Source: Streptomyces misionensis (GTDB lineage Bacteria; Actinomycetota; Actinomycetes; Streptomycetales; Streptomycetaceae). Taken from it: a stretch of DNA of 64,000 bases. The DNA lies in the NCBI RefSeq assembly GCF_900104815.1, contig NZ_FNTD01000004.1, positions 4,790,501-4,854,500 of the forward strand. Reading direction: 5' to 3'. Below are positions 55,227 to 64,000 of this stretch, in pieces. The notes beneath the pieces are model-generated. The model was given only the letters and a program-made list of their open reading frames with translations, searched no databases and was not told where the DNA came from. The stretch's first letter is position 1. Every line of letters begins with the position of its first letter. Position numbers and translations under genes: made by a program.

Positions 55227-56495
55227 ATGCCTCGTTGGAACACCCTGCCGAAAGAACTCGACCCGGAGATCAAGGAGTTCGTCAACCAGCTGCGCTGGCT
55301 GGTGGACCTCGGCGGTCTGCACGTCGCGGACCTCGCCGACCGCACCGGCTACGGCAGGCCGTCCTGGGAGAGTTACCTCGCCGGTGAACTCCTCGCGCCC
55401 AAGGGGGCGGCCGTCGCGCTCGCCGAGGCCGCCGGGGCCAGTCCGGCCCCGATCGTCACCATGTGGGAGCTGGCCGAACGCGCCTGGCGGCGGACGGAAG
55501 CCGGGCTCGACCACACGGCGCAGGCGCTGCGCGTCTTCGCGGCCTCCGGCGACTCCGGCGCGCCGTCCTCCCGCGCGTCCAAAGTCGCCGCCCTCGACGG
55601 CCCGCGGGACACCTCCCCGGGAATCCCGGCCCAGCCGACGGCCGCGGAGGCCGACGCCCGCGACTCCTCGACCGGACACCGGGACCCGTCACGGGCGAGC
55701 GCCCGGCCCGCGGCGCGGTCCGGCGGATGGCCGCGGGTGACCGGAACACGGGACGGCGGACGCCCGGAAGGCCCCGGAACGGAGAGCGGCGGGTGGCCGA
55801 AGATCCCCGCGCAGGTCCCGCGCGGCCCGATCACGGCAAGCTCCACGAGCCCGGCCGGTCCTGTCGGCACGACGGCTCCCCTGAACCCCGTCGGCCCTCC
55901 GGTCCCTCCCGGCGCCCACGGCCCGAACACGGCGCCCGGCCGGCCGAACCCCCAAGGCCCGGACGCCGGATCGCCCTCCGGGACGTCGCGCGCCGCCGGG
56001 TACCGCCAGCCGGCGCTGATGTTCCTCGCCGGGTTCGTCACCGTGCTGCTCGTGATCCTCGGGGTCTTCCACTTCACCGGGAAGCACGGCGGCGGGCACG
56101 CGAAGGCCGCCGCGCGTCCGGCGCCGACCATCAGCGCCAAGGAGAGCCTGCCGCCCGGGGTCCGGTGCGCCGGCTCGGACTGCGTGGGCAAGGACGCCGA
56201 GACCATGGGGTGCAGCGGCGACCAGGTGGTCACCGCCCAGACCGTCTCGCTCGGCGCCACCACCCTCGAGGTCCGCTACAGCAAGGTCTGCGGCACGGCG
56301 TGGGGCCGCATCACGAACGCGGTGCCCGGCGACAAGGTCCAGGTCACCGGGGTCAGGGGCACGGCCCGGCAGACCGGGGAGATCACCGCCGTCGGCGAGA
56401 CCATCGCGTACACCCCGATGATCGCCGTACGCGACCCGGCCGAGGCGAAGGCGTGCGCCGCCCTCGCCTCCGGCCGCACGGCCTGCACGAAGTGA
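55227..56495 (+). CDS. XRE-type DNA-binding domain plus membrane helix plus DUF2690
   Basis: 422 residues. The N-terminal helix-turn-helix-like part (KEFVNQLRWLVDLGGLHVADLADRTGYGRPSWESYLAGELLAPKGA) is typical of Streptomyces XRE-like proteins. A long Pro/Gly/Ser linker follows, then one membrane helix (LMFLAGFVTVLLVILGVFHF) and an outer DUF2690 domain with paired cysteines (GVRCAGSDCVGKDAETMGC, KVCGTAWGRI). This inside-sensor, outside-domain layout suggests a membrane-bound regulator. ATG 55227 has GGGGGGAA 5-6 nt upstream. Upstream, ACCGT-N6-ACGGT near 55122-55138 may be a control site. Confidence 0.85.
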   Translation: MPRWNTLPKELDPEIKEFVNQLRWLVDLGGLHVADLADRTGYGRPSWESYLAGELLAPKGAAVALAEAAGASPAPIVTMWELAERAWRRTEAGLDHTAQALRVFAASGDSGAPSSRASKVAALDGPRDTSPGIPAQPTAAEADARDSSTGHRDPSRASARPAARSGGWPRVTGTRDGGRPEGPGTESGGWPKIPAQVPRGPITASSTSPAGPVGTTAPLNPVGPPVPPGAHGPNTAPGRPNPQGPDAGSPSGTSRAAGYRQPALMFLAGFVTVLLVILGVFHFTGKHGGGHAKAAARPAPTISAKESLPPGVRCAGSDCVGKDAETMGCSGDQVVTAQTVSLGATTLEVRYSKVCGTAWGRITNAVPGDKVQVTGVRGTARQTGEITAVGETIAYTPMIAVRDPAEAKACAALASGRTACTK

Positions 56496-56731
56496 CGGTT
56501 CGGCACACCCGCGGAAGCCGAACGGATGAATTTCCCTCCGGTGCGCATGCCCGGCCCGATCCTGGGCACGCGCTCGGATACCCCCCACGGGAGACCGGTG
56601 CGCCGGTACCCCCACCGGCGGCCGTCTCCGTCCTCCCCCTCTCCGGACGGGCGGCCGCCTTTTCGTACATCCGGTGACCCTCTGTGGGGTGAGCCACAGG
56701 GCCCGGCACGTCTCGCATGCCGGATGCGCGA

Positions 56732-57814
<1,083 letters not shown>

Positions 57815-57840
57815 CGGTAGTCCGTCCCGGGTTCTTCCCC

Positions 57841-57879
57841 CGTGGGCCCCGCTCCGGTTCCTCCGGAGCGGGGCCCACG
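57841..57879 (+). terminator. Strong terminator of mdh
   Basis: A 17-bp perfect stem (57841-57857 with 57863-57879) and a 5-nt loop, 26 nt after the stop codon. Confidence 0.85.
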
Positions 57880-58012
57880 CGCGTTCCGGCGAGGACGCCC
57901 TCCGGGGGGCCGCCGCCGTCGCCACCGGCTGTACCGGGGTCATGGACCGAACGCAGTGCCCCCGATACCCGTTTCTGTCTGTTTTCCACCGCCTTTTTAG
58001 TGACGCCGCGCA

Positions 58013-58087
58013 CTTTCGGTCACCGATTCCGCATGCAAACCGAAAGCCATGGGCAGGCGGCCACGGTCTTTGACCCCGGTCACCGGG
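58013..58087 (+). promoter_or_regulatory. Inverted repeats upstream of the choline operon
   Basis: CTTTCGGT (58013-58020) and ACCGAAAG (58039-58046) form an 8-bp perfect inverted repeat. CCCGGT-C-ACCGGG (58075-58087) is a second palindrome closer to the gene. TTGACC near 58070 may be a -35 box. Both palindromes are candidate operators in the 250-bp leader before the dehydrogenase gene. No regulator gene is visible in the window. Confidence 0.45.
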
Positions 58088-58129
58088 TGACGCAGGGACG
58101 CGAAACGGTAACGGAAGGCAACACCGATC

Positions 58130-59650
58130 ATGGCGGACAGAACGGCACGACAGGCCCACGAGACCATCCACGCGGGCGGCGAATGGCTGGCGGCGATCTC
58201 CGGCGCGACCCGGGAGATCCTCGACCCGGCGGACGCCCGGCCGTTCGCGGTGGTCGCGGAGGGCGACGAGAAGGACGCCGAGCGCGCCGTGGCCGCGGCC
58301 CGGCAGGCGTTCGACGAGGGGCCCTGGCCCCGCACTCCCGTCGGTGAACGCGCCGCCCTGCTGCGCCGCGTCGCCGACCTCCTCGTACGCGACCGCGAAG
58401 CCCTCGGCCGGCTGGAGGCCCAGGACGCGGGCAAGACCGTGGAGGAGGGCCGCGTCGACATCGACTGCGTCGCCGACGCCTTCCGCTATTTCGCCGACCT
58501 GGTGGCCGCCGAGGCCCCCGGCCGGGTCGTGGACGCCGGGTCGCCCGACGTCCACAGCGTGGTCGTGCACGAGCCGGTCGGCGTCTGCGCCCTGATCACC
58601 CCCTGGAACTACCCGCTGCTCCAGGCCAGTTGGAAGATCGCCCCGGCGCTCGCGGCCGGCAACACCTTCGTGATCAAGCCCAGCGAGGTCACCCCGATGA
58701 CCACCGTGGCGCTGATCGAGCTGCTGGCCGAGGCCGGGCTCCCCGCGGGCGTCGCCAACATCGTCACCGGCCCCGGCCACTCCGTCGGCGCCCGGCTCGC
58801 CGAGCACCCCGGCGTCGACCTGGTCTCCTTCACCGGCGGACTGGTCAGCGGAACCAAGGTCGCCCAGGCCGCCGCCCCCACCGTGAAGAAGGTCGCCCTC
58901 GAACTCGGCGGCAAGAACCCCAACGTGGTCTTCGCCGACGCCTGCGCCACCGAGGAGGGCTTCGACACCGCCGTGGACCAGGCCCTCAACGCGGCCTTCA
59001 TCCACAGCGGCCAGGTCTGCTCGGCCGGCGGCCGGCTCATCGTCGAGGAGTCGGTGCGCGAACGCTTCGTCGCCGAACTCGCCCGCCGCGCCCAGCGGAT
59101 CAGGATCGGCCGCGGCACCGAGGCCGGCGTCGAGGTCGGACCCCTCGTCTCCGAGCAGCAGCGCGCCAGGACCGAGGCGTACGTCGCCTCCGCGCTCGCC
59201 GAGGGCGCCGTACTGCGCTGCGGCGGCAAGCGGCCCGAACCCGCCCCCGAGCGGCCCGAGTCGGGCTACTTCTACGAGCCGACCGTCCTGGACGCCTGCC
59301 ACCGGGAGATGAAGGTCGTCCGGGAGGAGGTCTTCGGACCCGTGCTCACCGTCGAGACCTTCACCACCGAGGACGAGGCCGTCCGCCTCGCCAACGACAC
59401 CGAGTACGGCCTCGCCGGCGCCGTGTGGACCACCGACCCCGGCAAGGCCCGGCGCGTCGCGGCCCGGCTGCGCCACGGCACCGTCTGGATCAACGACTTC
59501 CACCCCTACCTGCCGCAGGCGGAGTGGGGCGGCTTCGGCAAGAGCGGCACCGGTCGCGAGCTGGGCCCCGCCGGACTCGCCGAGTACCGCGAGACCAAGC
59601 ACGTCTACCAGAACCTCGCACCCGCACCGGTGCGCTGGTTCGCCGGCTGA
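58130..59650 (+). CDS. betB: Betaine-aldehyde dehydrogenase
   Basis: This 506-residue aldehyde dehydrogenase has cofactor-site ITPWNYPLLQASWKIAPALA, Glu in VALELGGKN, Cys in IHSGQVCSAGGRL and the EEVFGPVLTVETF segment. Its place in front of a choline oxidase-type gene and a quaternary-amine ABC transporter points to betaine-aldehyde oxidation to glycine betaine. ATG 58130 has GGAAGG about 11 nt upstream. The next gene starts 44 nt later. Confidence 0.88.
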   Translation: MADRTARQAHETIHAGGEWLAAISGATREILDPADARPFAVVAEGDEKDAERAVAAARQAFDEGPWPRTPVGERAALLRRVADLLVRDREALGRLEAQDAGKTVEEGRVDIDCVADAFRYFADLVAAEAPGRVVDAGSPDVHSVVVHEPVGVCALITPWNYPLLQASWKIAPALAAGNTFVIKPSEVTPMTTVALIELLAEAGLPAGVANIVTGPGHSVGARLAEHPGVDLVSFTGGLVSGTKVAQAAAPTVKKVALELGGKNPNVVFADACATEEGFDTAVDQALNAAFIHSGQVCSAGGRLIVEESVRERFVAELARRAQRIRIGRGTEAGVEVGPLVSEQQRARTEAYVASALAEGAVLRCGGKRPEPAPERPESGYFYEPTVLDACHREMKVVREEVFGPVLTVETFTTEDEAVRLANDTEYGLAGAVWTTDPGKARRVAARLRHGTVWINDFHPYLPQAEWGGFGKSGTGRELGPAGLAEYRETKHVYQNLAPAPVRWFAG

Positions 59651-59694
59651 GCCCGACCCGACCTCCCTCTCACACCCCCTGGAGTAGCACCCCC

Positions 59695-61233
59695 ATGCCC
59701 GAAACCCCCCACGTCTACGACTACGTCGTCATCGGCGGCGGCACGGCGGGCTCCGTCATCGCCTCCCGCCTCACCGAGAACCCCGACGTCACCGTCGCCG
59801 TCATCGAGGGCGGCCCCAGCGACATCGACCGCGAGGACGTCCTGACCCTGCGCCGCTGGCTGGGCCTGCTCGGCGGCGACCTGGACTACGAGTACACCAC
59901 CGTCGAGCAGCCAAACGGCAATTCGCACATCCTGCACAGCCGCGCCAAGGTGCTCGGCGGCTGCTCCTCGCACAACACCCTGATCTCCTTCAAGCCGCTG
60001 CCCTCCGACTGGGACGAGTGGGAGGAGGCCGGCGCCAAGGGCTGGGGCGCGGTGCCGATGGAGGCGTACTTCGCCCGGCTGCGCAACAACATCGTGCGCG
60101 TCGCCGAGAAGGACCAGAACCCCATCGCCAAGGACTGGATCGACGCGACGAAGACCGCGATCGGCGTCCCCGAGGTGACCGGCTTCAACGACAAGCCGTT
60201 CTACGAGGGGGTCGGCTTCCTCGACCTCGCCTACCACCCGGAGAACAACAAGCGCTCCTCCGCCTCCGTCGCCTACCTGCACCCGCACATGGAGGCCGGC
60301 GACCGCCCCAACCTCACGCTGCTGCTGGAGACCTGGGCGTACAGGCTGGAGCTGGACGGCAAGCGCGCCACCGGCGTCCACGTGCGCACCAAGGACGGCG
60401 CGGAGCGGCTGATCAGCGCCCGCCAGGAGGTCGTGGTCTGCGCCGGCGCCGTCGACACGCCCCGGCTGCTGCTGCTGTCCGGCATCGGCCCGAAGCAGGA
60501 CCTCGAAGCGCTGGGCATCCCGGTGGTGCACGACCTGCCGGGCGTCGGCGAGAACCTCCAGGACCACCCCGAGTCGGTGATCGTGTGGGAGACGAACCGG
60601 CCGCTGCCGGAGAACTCCGCGATGGACTCCGACGCCGCGCTGTTCGTGCGCCGGGACGAGTCGCTGGGCGCCCCCGACCTGATGTTCCACTTCTACCAGA
60701 TCCCCTTCACCGACAACCCGGAGCGGCTGGGCTACGAACGCCCCGAGCACGGCGTGTCGATGACCCCGAACATCCCCAAGTCCCGCGCCCGCGGCCGTCT
60801 CTACCTCAAGAGCGCGGACCCGCGGGAGAAGCCCGCCCTCGACTTCCGCTACTTCACCGACGAGGACGGCTACGACGCCCGGACCCTGGTCGACGGCGTG
60901 AAGATCGCCCGTGAGATAGCCAGGACCGAGCCGTTCGCCGGCTGGCTGAAGCGGGAGGTCTTCCCCGGCCCCGACGTCACCGACGACGAGCAGCTCAGCG
61001 AGCTGCTGCGCAAGGCGCACCACACCGTCTACCACCCCGCCGGCACCTGCCGGATGGGCGCCGTCGACGACGAACTCGCCGTCGTCGACCCCGAGTTGAA
61101 GATCCGCGGCCTCGACGGCATCCGCATTGCCGACGCGTCCGTCTTCCCGACCCTGTTCGCCGTCAACCCGATGATCGGGGTGTTGATGGTCGGGGAGAAG
61201 GCCGTCGACCTGATCGGAGGCGATCGCCGATGA
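59695..61233 (+). CDS. Choline oxidase/dehydrogenase-type GMC oxidoreductase
   Basis: This 512-residue FAD enzyme has the Rossmann motif [30 protein letters not shown] places a His where choline oxidases attach FAD covalently, and the C-terminal [13 protein letters not shown] and [14 protein letters not shown] carry the catalytic His and Asn. It likely oxidises choline to betaine aldehyde (or through to betaine). ATG 59695 has GGAG 11 nt upstream. Its stop overlaps the ABC ATPase start by 4 nt. Oxidase (O2-using) versus dehydrogenase cannot be settled from sequence alone; the covalent-FAD His favours the oxidase. Confidence 0.87.
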   Translation: MPETPHVYDYVVIGGGTAGSVIASRLTENPDVTVAVIEGGPSDIDREDVLTLRRWLGLLGGDLDYEYTTVEQPNGNSHILHSRAKVLGGCSSHNTLISFKPLPSDWDEWEEAGAKGWGAVPMEAYFARLRNNIVRVAEKDQNPIAKDWIDATKTAIGVPEVTGFNDKPFYEGVGFLDLAYHPENNKRSSASVAYLHPHMEAGDRPNLTLLLETWAYRLELDGKRATGVHVRTKDGAERLISARQEVVVCAGAVDTPRLLLLSGIGPKQDLEALGIPVVHDLPGVGENLQDHPESVIVWETNRPLPENSAMDSDAALFVRRDESLGAPDLMFHFYQIPFTDNPERLGYERPEHGVSMTPNIPKSRARGRLYLKSADPREKPALDFRYFTDEDGYDARTLVDGVKIAREIARTEPFAGWLKREVFPGPDVTDDEQLSELLRKAHHTVYHPAGTCRMGAVDDELAVVDPELKIRGLDGIRIADASVFPTLFAVNPMIGVLMVGEKAVDLIGGDRR

Positions 61234-62405
61234 GTACCACCGTCCCCACCCGCAAGCCGCCCACCACCGACGCGCCGGTCTTCTCGGTCTCCCACCTGTG
61301 GAAGGTCTTCGGCACCAAGCCCGAGCGCGTCCCGGCCGACCCCGAACTCGCCGCCCTCGAACCGGCCGACCTGCGCGCCCGCACCGGCTGCACGGCGGCC
61401 GTCCGCGACGTGTCCTTCGACGTCCGCAAGGGCGAGGTCTTCGTGGTCATGGGCCTGTCCGGCTCCGGCAAGTCCACCCTCGTGCGCTGCCTGACCCGGC
61501 TGATCGAGCCGACCTCGGGCACCATCGCCATCGACGGCGAGGACGTGACCGCCATGGACAAGGCCCGGCTGCGCGAACTGCGCCGCCACCGCGCGGCGAT
61601 GGTCTTCCAGCACTTCGGCCTGCTCCCGCACCGCACGGTCCTCGACAACGTGGCCTACGGCCTGGAGATCCAGGGCGTCGGCAAGTCCGAGCGCCGCGAG
61701 CGCGCCGCCGAGATCGTCGCCAAGGTCGGCCTCGCGGGCATGGAGCACCGCCGCCCCGGCCAGCTGTCCGGCGGCCAGCGCCAGCGCGTGGGCCTCGCCC
61801 GCGCCCTCGCCGTGGACCCCGAAGTCCTCCTGTTCGACGAGCCGTTCAGCGCCCTGGACCCGCTCATCCGGCGCGACATGCAGGACGAGGTGACCCGCCT
61901 GCACCGCGAGGAGGGCCGCACCATGGTCTTCATCACCCACGACCTCAGCGAGGCCCTCAAGCTCGGCGACCGCATCGCCCTGATGCGCGACGGCCGGATC
62001 GTCCAGCTCGGCACCCCCGAGGAGATCGTCGGCTCCCCGGCCGACGACTACGTCCGCGAGTTCGTCCGGGACGTGCCCCGCGAGCAGGTCGTGACCTGCC
62101 GCACGGCCATGCGCCCGGCGACCTCCGAGGAGACCACCGAGGGCCCGGCGCTCGCCCCGGAGACCACCGTCTCCGAGGCCATCGAGGCCGTCGCGCGCAC
62201 CGGCAGCCCCGCCCGCGTCATGGACCAGGGCCGCTGCCTGGGCGTGGTCGACCACGAACAGCTCCTGGACGTGGTGGCGGGCGTGGCCGCGGACCCGGCC
62301 GCCCCCGCGGCCCCCGCCGGCCGCGCCGCCTCCGCGCGGCCGCGCGCGGGCGCCCCCCGCGCGCACGGGCATGCCAGGAAGCCGGCCACCCCGGAGGCCG
62401 TGTGA
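61230..62405 (+). CDS. Glycine betaine/proline/choline ABC transporter, ATP-binding protein (ProV-like)
   Basis: 391 residues. Walker A is GLSGSGKST, signature [15 protein letters not shown], Walker [10 protein letters not shown], switch His in FITHDLSE. After the ATPase core (to about 280) the C-terminal part resembles a reduced CBS region ([34 protein letters not shown]) as in osmotically gated ProV/OpuA proteins. It is coupled to the upstream and downstream genes by ATGA and TGATG overlaps. Confidence 0.93.
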   Translation: MSTTVPTRKPPTTDAPVFSVSHLWKVFGTKPERVPADPELAALEPADLRARTGCTAAVRDVSFDVRKGEVFVVMGLSGSGKSTLVRCLTRLIEPTSGTIAIDGEDVTAMDKARLRELRRHRAAMVFQHFGLLPHRTVLDNVAYGLEIQGVGKSERRERAAEIVAKVGLAGMEHRRPGQLSGGQRQRVGLARALAVDPEVLLFDEPFSALDPLIRRDMQDEVTRLHREEGRTMVFITHDLSEALKLGDRIALMRDGRIVQLGTPEEIVGSPADDYVREFVRDVPREQVVTCRTAMRPATSEETTEGPALAPETTVSEAIEAVARTGSPARVMDQGRCLGVVDHEQLLDVVAGVAADPAAPAAPAGRAASARPRAGAPRAHGHARKPATPEAV

Positions 62406-64000
62406 TGGCTGTCCTCACCGCCCCCGTCCTGCGCACCAAGGCCCCCGCGGTGCTGCGCAACAGAGCCGTCGGCAAGCTCCTGCTGCTCGCCCTCGTCACG
62501 GCTGTGCTCCTGCCGGTGCTGCACGGCCGCGCCTGGCCGCACCACCTCACGGTCAGTCTGACCAAGCCGCTGACCGACGCCAGCAACTGGATCATCGACA
62601 ACCGCGACACCCACCCCCTCTTCCTCTACTTCTTCGGCTACGTCAGCGAGGCGGTCGTCCTCTCCGTCCGCGCCGTCTACGTCACCCTGCTGGCCATCGG
62701 CTGGCCGGGCGTCACCGTGCTCGGCGCCCTCGTCGCCTGGCGGGTCGCCGGTCCCCGCCTCGCCACCGGCACCGCCGTCGCCTTCCTGGCCTGCGGCGTG
62801 CTCGGCATGTGGGAGCCGACCATGCAGACCCTCGCGCTGATGGTCGTCGCGGTCCTCGCCTCCGTGCTCGTGGGCGTGGTGCTGGGCCTCGCCGGCGGCC
62901 TCTCCGAGCGCCTCGACCGCGCCCTGCGCCCGGTGCTGGACACGATGCAGGTCCTCCCGGCCTTCGCCTACCTCCTCCCCGTCGTCCTGGTCTTCGGCAT
63001 CGGCGTCCCCGCGGCCGTCCTCGCCACCGTGGTCTACGCCGCCCCGCCCATGGCCCGCCTCACCGCGCTGGGCCTGCGCGGCGCCGACCCCGAAGTCCTG
63101 GAGGCCGTGGAGTCGCTCGGCGCGACCCGCCGCCAGCGGCTGCTGACCGCCCGTATCCCGCTGGCCCGCAAGGAACTCCTGCTGGGCCTCAACCAGACGA
63201 TCATGATGGCGCTGTCCATGGCCGTGATCGCCTCCGTCATCGGCGCCGGCGGCCTCGGCGACCGCGTCTACCAGGCGCTGTCCACGGTCGACGTGGGCCA
63301 GGCCCTGGCCGCGGGCATCCCGATCGTGCTGCTCGCGGTCGTCCTGGACCGGGTGACCGGCGCGGCCGGCGCCGCGGACGGGAAGGGACCCCGGACCATC
63401 GGCTGGGCGTACGCCCTCGCCGTCACCGTGGTCGCCGCGCTCGCCGCCCGGCTGCTCGGCGCCCTCGACTGGCCGAACGGCTGGAGCCTGGACATCGCCC
63501 AGCCGGTCAACCACGCCGTCGACTGGATGACCTCCCACCTCTACTCCGGGGTCCCGGTCGTCGGCGGCACCGCGGACTGGGCCGGCCACTTCACCACCTG
63601 GGTGCTCGACCCGGTCCGCGACGGCCTGCAATCGCTGCCCTGGTGGTCGGTGCTGCTGGTCGTCGCCGCGCTGGCCTGGCTGATCGGCACCTGGCGCACC
63701 GCGCTGACCGCCGTGCTCGCCATGGCCGCGATCGGTGTGCTCGGCGTGTGGGAGCCGGCCCTCGACACCCTCTCCCAGGTGCTGGCCGCCGTCGCCGTCA
63801 CCCTAGTCCTCGGTATCGCCACCGGCATCGCCGCGGCCCGCAGCGACCGCGTCGAGCGCGCGCTGCGCCCGGTGCTCGACGTCTTCCAGACGATGCCGCA
63901 GTTCGTGTACCTGATCCCGGTCGTCGCCCTGTTCGGCGTCGGCCGCGCCCCCGCCGTCGCCGCGGCCGTCGTCTACGCGCTGCCCGCCGTCGTGCGGATC
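62405..64000 (+). CDS. Betaine/choline ABC transporter permease, two fused ProW-like domains (truncated by window end)
   Basis: ATG 62405 overlaps the ATPase stop (TGATG). The frame stays open to the last base, about 532 residues. The first permease domain has the EAA-loop EAVESLGATRRQRLLTARIPLARKELL and helices through VIGAGGLGDRVY. After a linker, a second copy of the same module begins (GVLGVWEPALDTLSQVLAAVAV...LRPVLDVFQTMPQFVYLIPVVALFGVG), clearly homologous to GVLGMWEPTMQTLALMV...LRPVLDTMQVLPAFAYLLPVVLVFGIG in the first. A single polypeptide therefore supplies both halves of the channel; the C-terminus, perhaps with a binding protein gene after it, is outside the window. Confidence 0.9.
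   Translation, partial: MAVLTAPVLRTKAPAVLRNRAVGKLLLLALVTAVLLPVLHGRAWPHHLTVSLTKPLTDASNWIIDNRDTHPLFLYFFGYVSEAVVLSVRAVYVTLLAIGWPGVTVLGALVAWRVAGPRLATGTAVAFLACGVLGMWEPTMQTLALMVVAVLASVLVGVVLGLAGGLSERLDRALRPVLDTMQVLPAFAYLLPVVLVFGIGVPAAVLATVVYAAPPMARLTALGLRGADPEVLEAVESLGATRRQRLLTARIPLARKELLLGLNQTIMMALSMAVIASVIGAGGLGDRVYQALSTVDVGQALAAGIPIVLLAVVLDRVTGAAGAADGKGPRTIGWAYALAVTVVAALAARLLGALDWPNGWSLDIAQPVNHAVDWMTSHLYSGVPVVGGTADWAGHFTTWVLDPVRDGLQSLPWWSVLLVVAALAWLIGTWRTALTAVLAMAAIGVLGVWEPALDTLSQVLAAVAVTLVLGIATGIAAARSDRVERALRPVLDVFQTMPQFVYLIPVVALFGVGRAPAVAAAVVYALPAVVRI

Overview
The window is a GC-rich (roughly 70% or more), densely packed actinobacterial chromosome segment. Gene content and order point to Streptomyces: a run of Ser/Thr kinases, guaA, pcrA, sucCD, purNH, folD and mdh in core-chromosome order, many GTG starts, and many -10 boxes (TAnnnT) placed 7-8 nt before the start codon as in leaderless transcripts. 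No prophage, transposase, CRISPR, tRNA, rRNA or obvious biosynthetic cluster is visible. It looks like core genome with a few poorly characterised conserved loci.

Layout. 1-783: 3' end of glycerol-3-phosphate dehydrogenase. 1-12.7 kb: five Hanks-type Ser/Thr kinase homologues. Four are membrane-anchored and share a related outer domain; one of these four is a pseudokinase; the fifth has no clear transmembrane helix. An AraC regulator/metallo-beta-lactamase pair splits the run. 12.8-22.7 kb: succinate-semialdehyde dehydrogenase, a GMC oxidoreductase with a four-cysteine motif, chorismate mutase behind an attenuator, guaA, a flavin-type oxidase, a class II aldolase and membrane proteins. 22.9-27 kb: a Lia/Psp-like module (LiaF-like PspC protein, PspC-histidine kinase, LuxR-type regulator). 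27-35.4 kb: NlpC/P60 hydrolase, a transporter pseudogene with an internal inversion, pcrA, M23 peptidase, lipase and a cobalamin-binding mutase subunit. 35.4-43.6 kb: a divergent five-gene cluster (DUF5691 and SWIM on minus; MoxR AAA+, DUF5682 and VWA on plus). 44-57.8 kb: sucCD, an XRE/sigma-like fusion, a DUF6350/PerM-like protein, purNH, folD, a DUF2690 protein and mdh. 58-64 kb: a choline-to-betaine and betaine/choline uptake operon that runs off the end.

The best leads are regulatory. (i) The five-gene MoxR/DUF5682/VWA/SWIM/DUF5691 cluster, comparable to E. coli yehLMPQ, has a divergent promoter with two inverted copies of the actinobacterial RecA-independent DNA-damage promoter (TTGTCRGTG-N8-TAnnnT, the PafBC type). 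The same motif sits before pcrA, so the cluster may be a DNA-damage-induced chaperone or defence-like machine. (ii) Chorismate mutase has a 23-codon leader peptide with Phe-Val-Phe-Thr-Tyr followed by a 15-bp terminator, which is a classical attenuator. (iii) A TDT-family transporter gene has lost its middle and has a ~95-bp segment flipped to the other strand.
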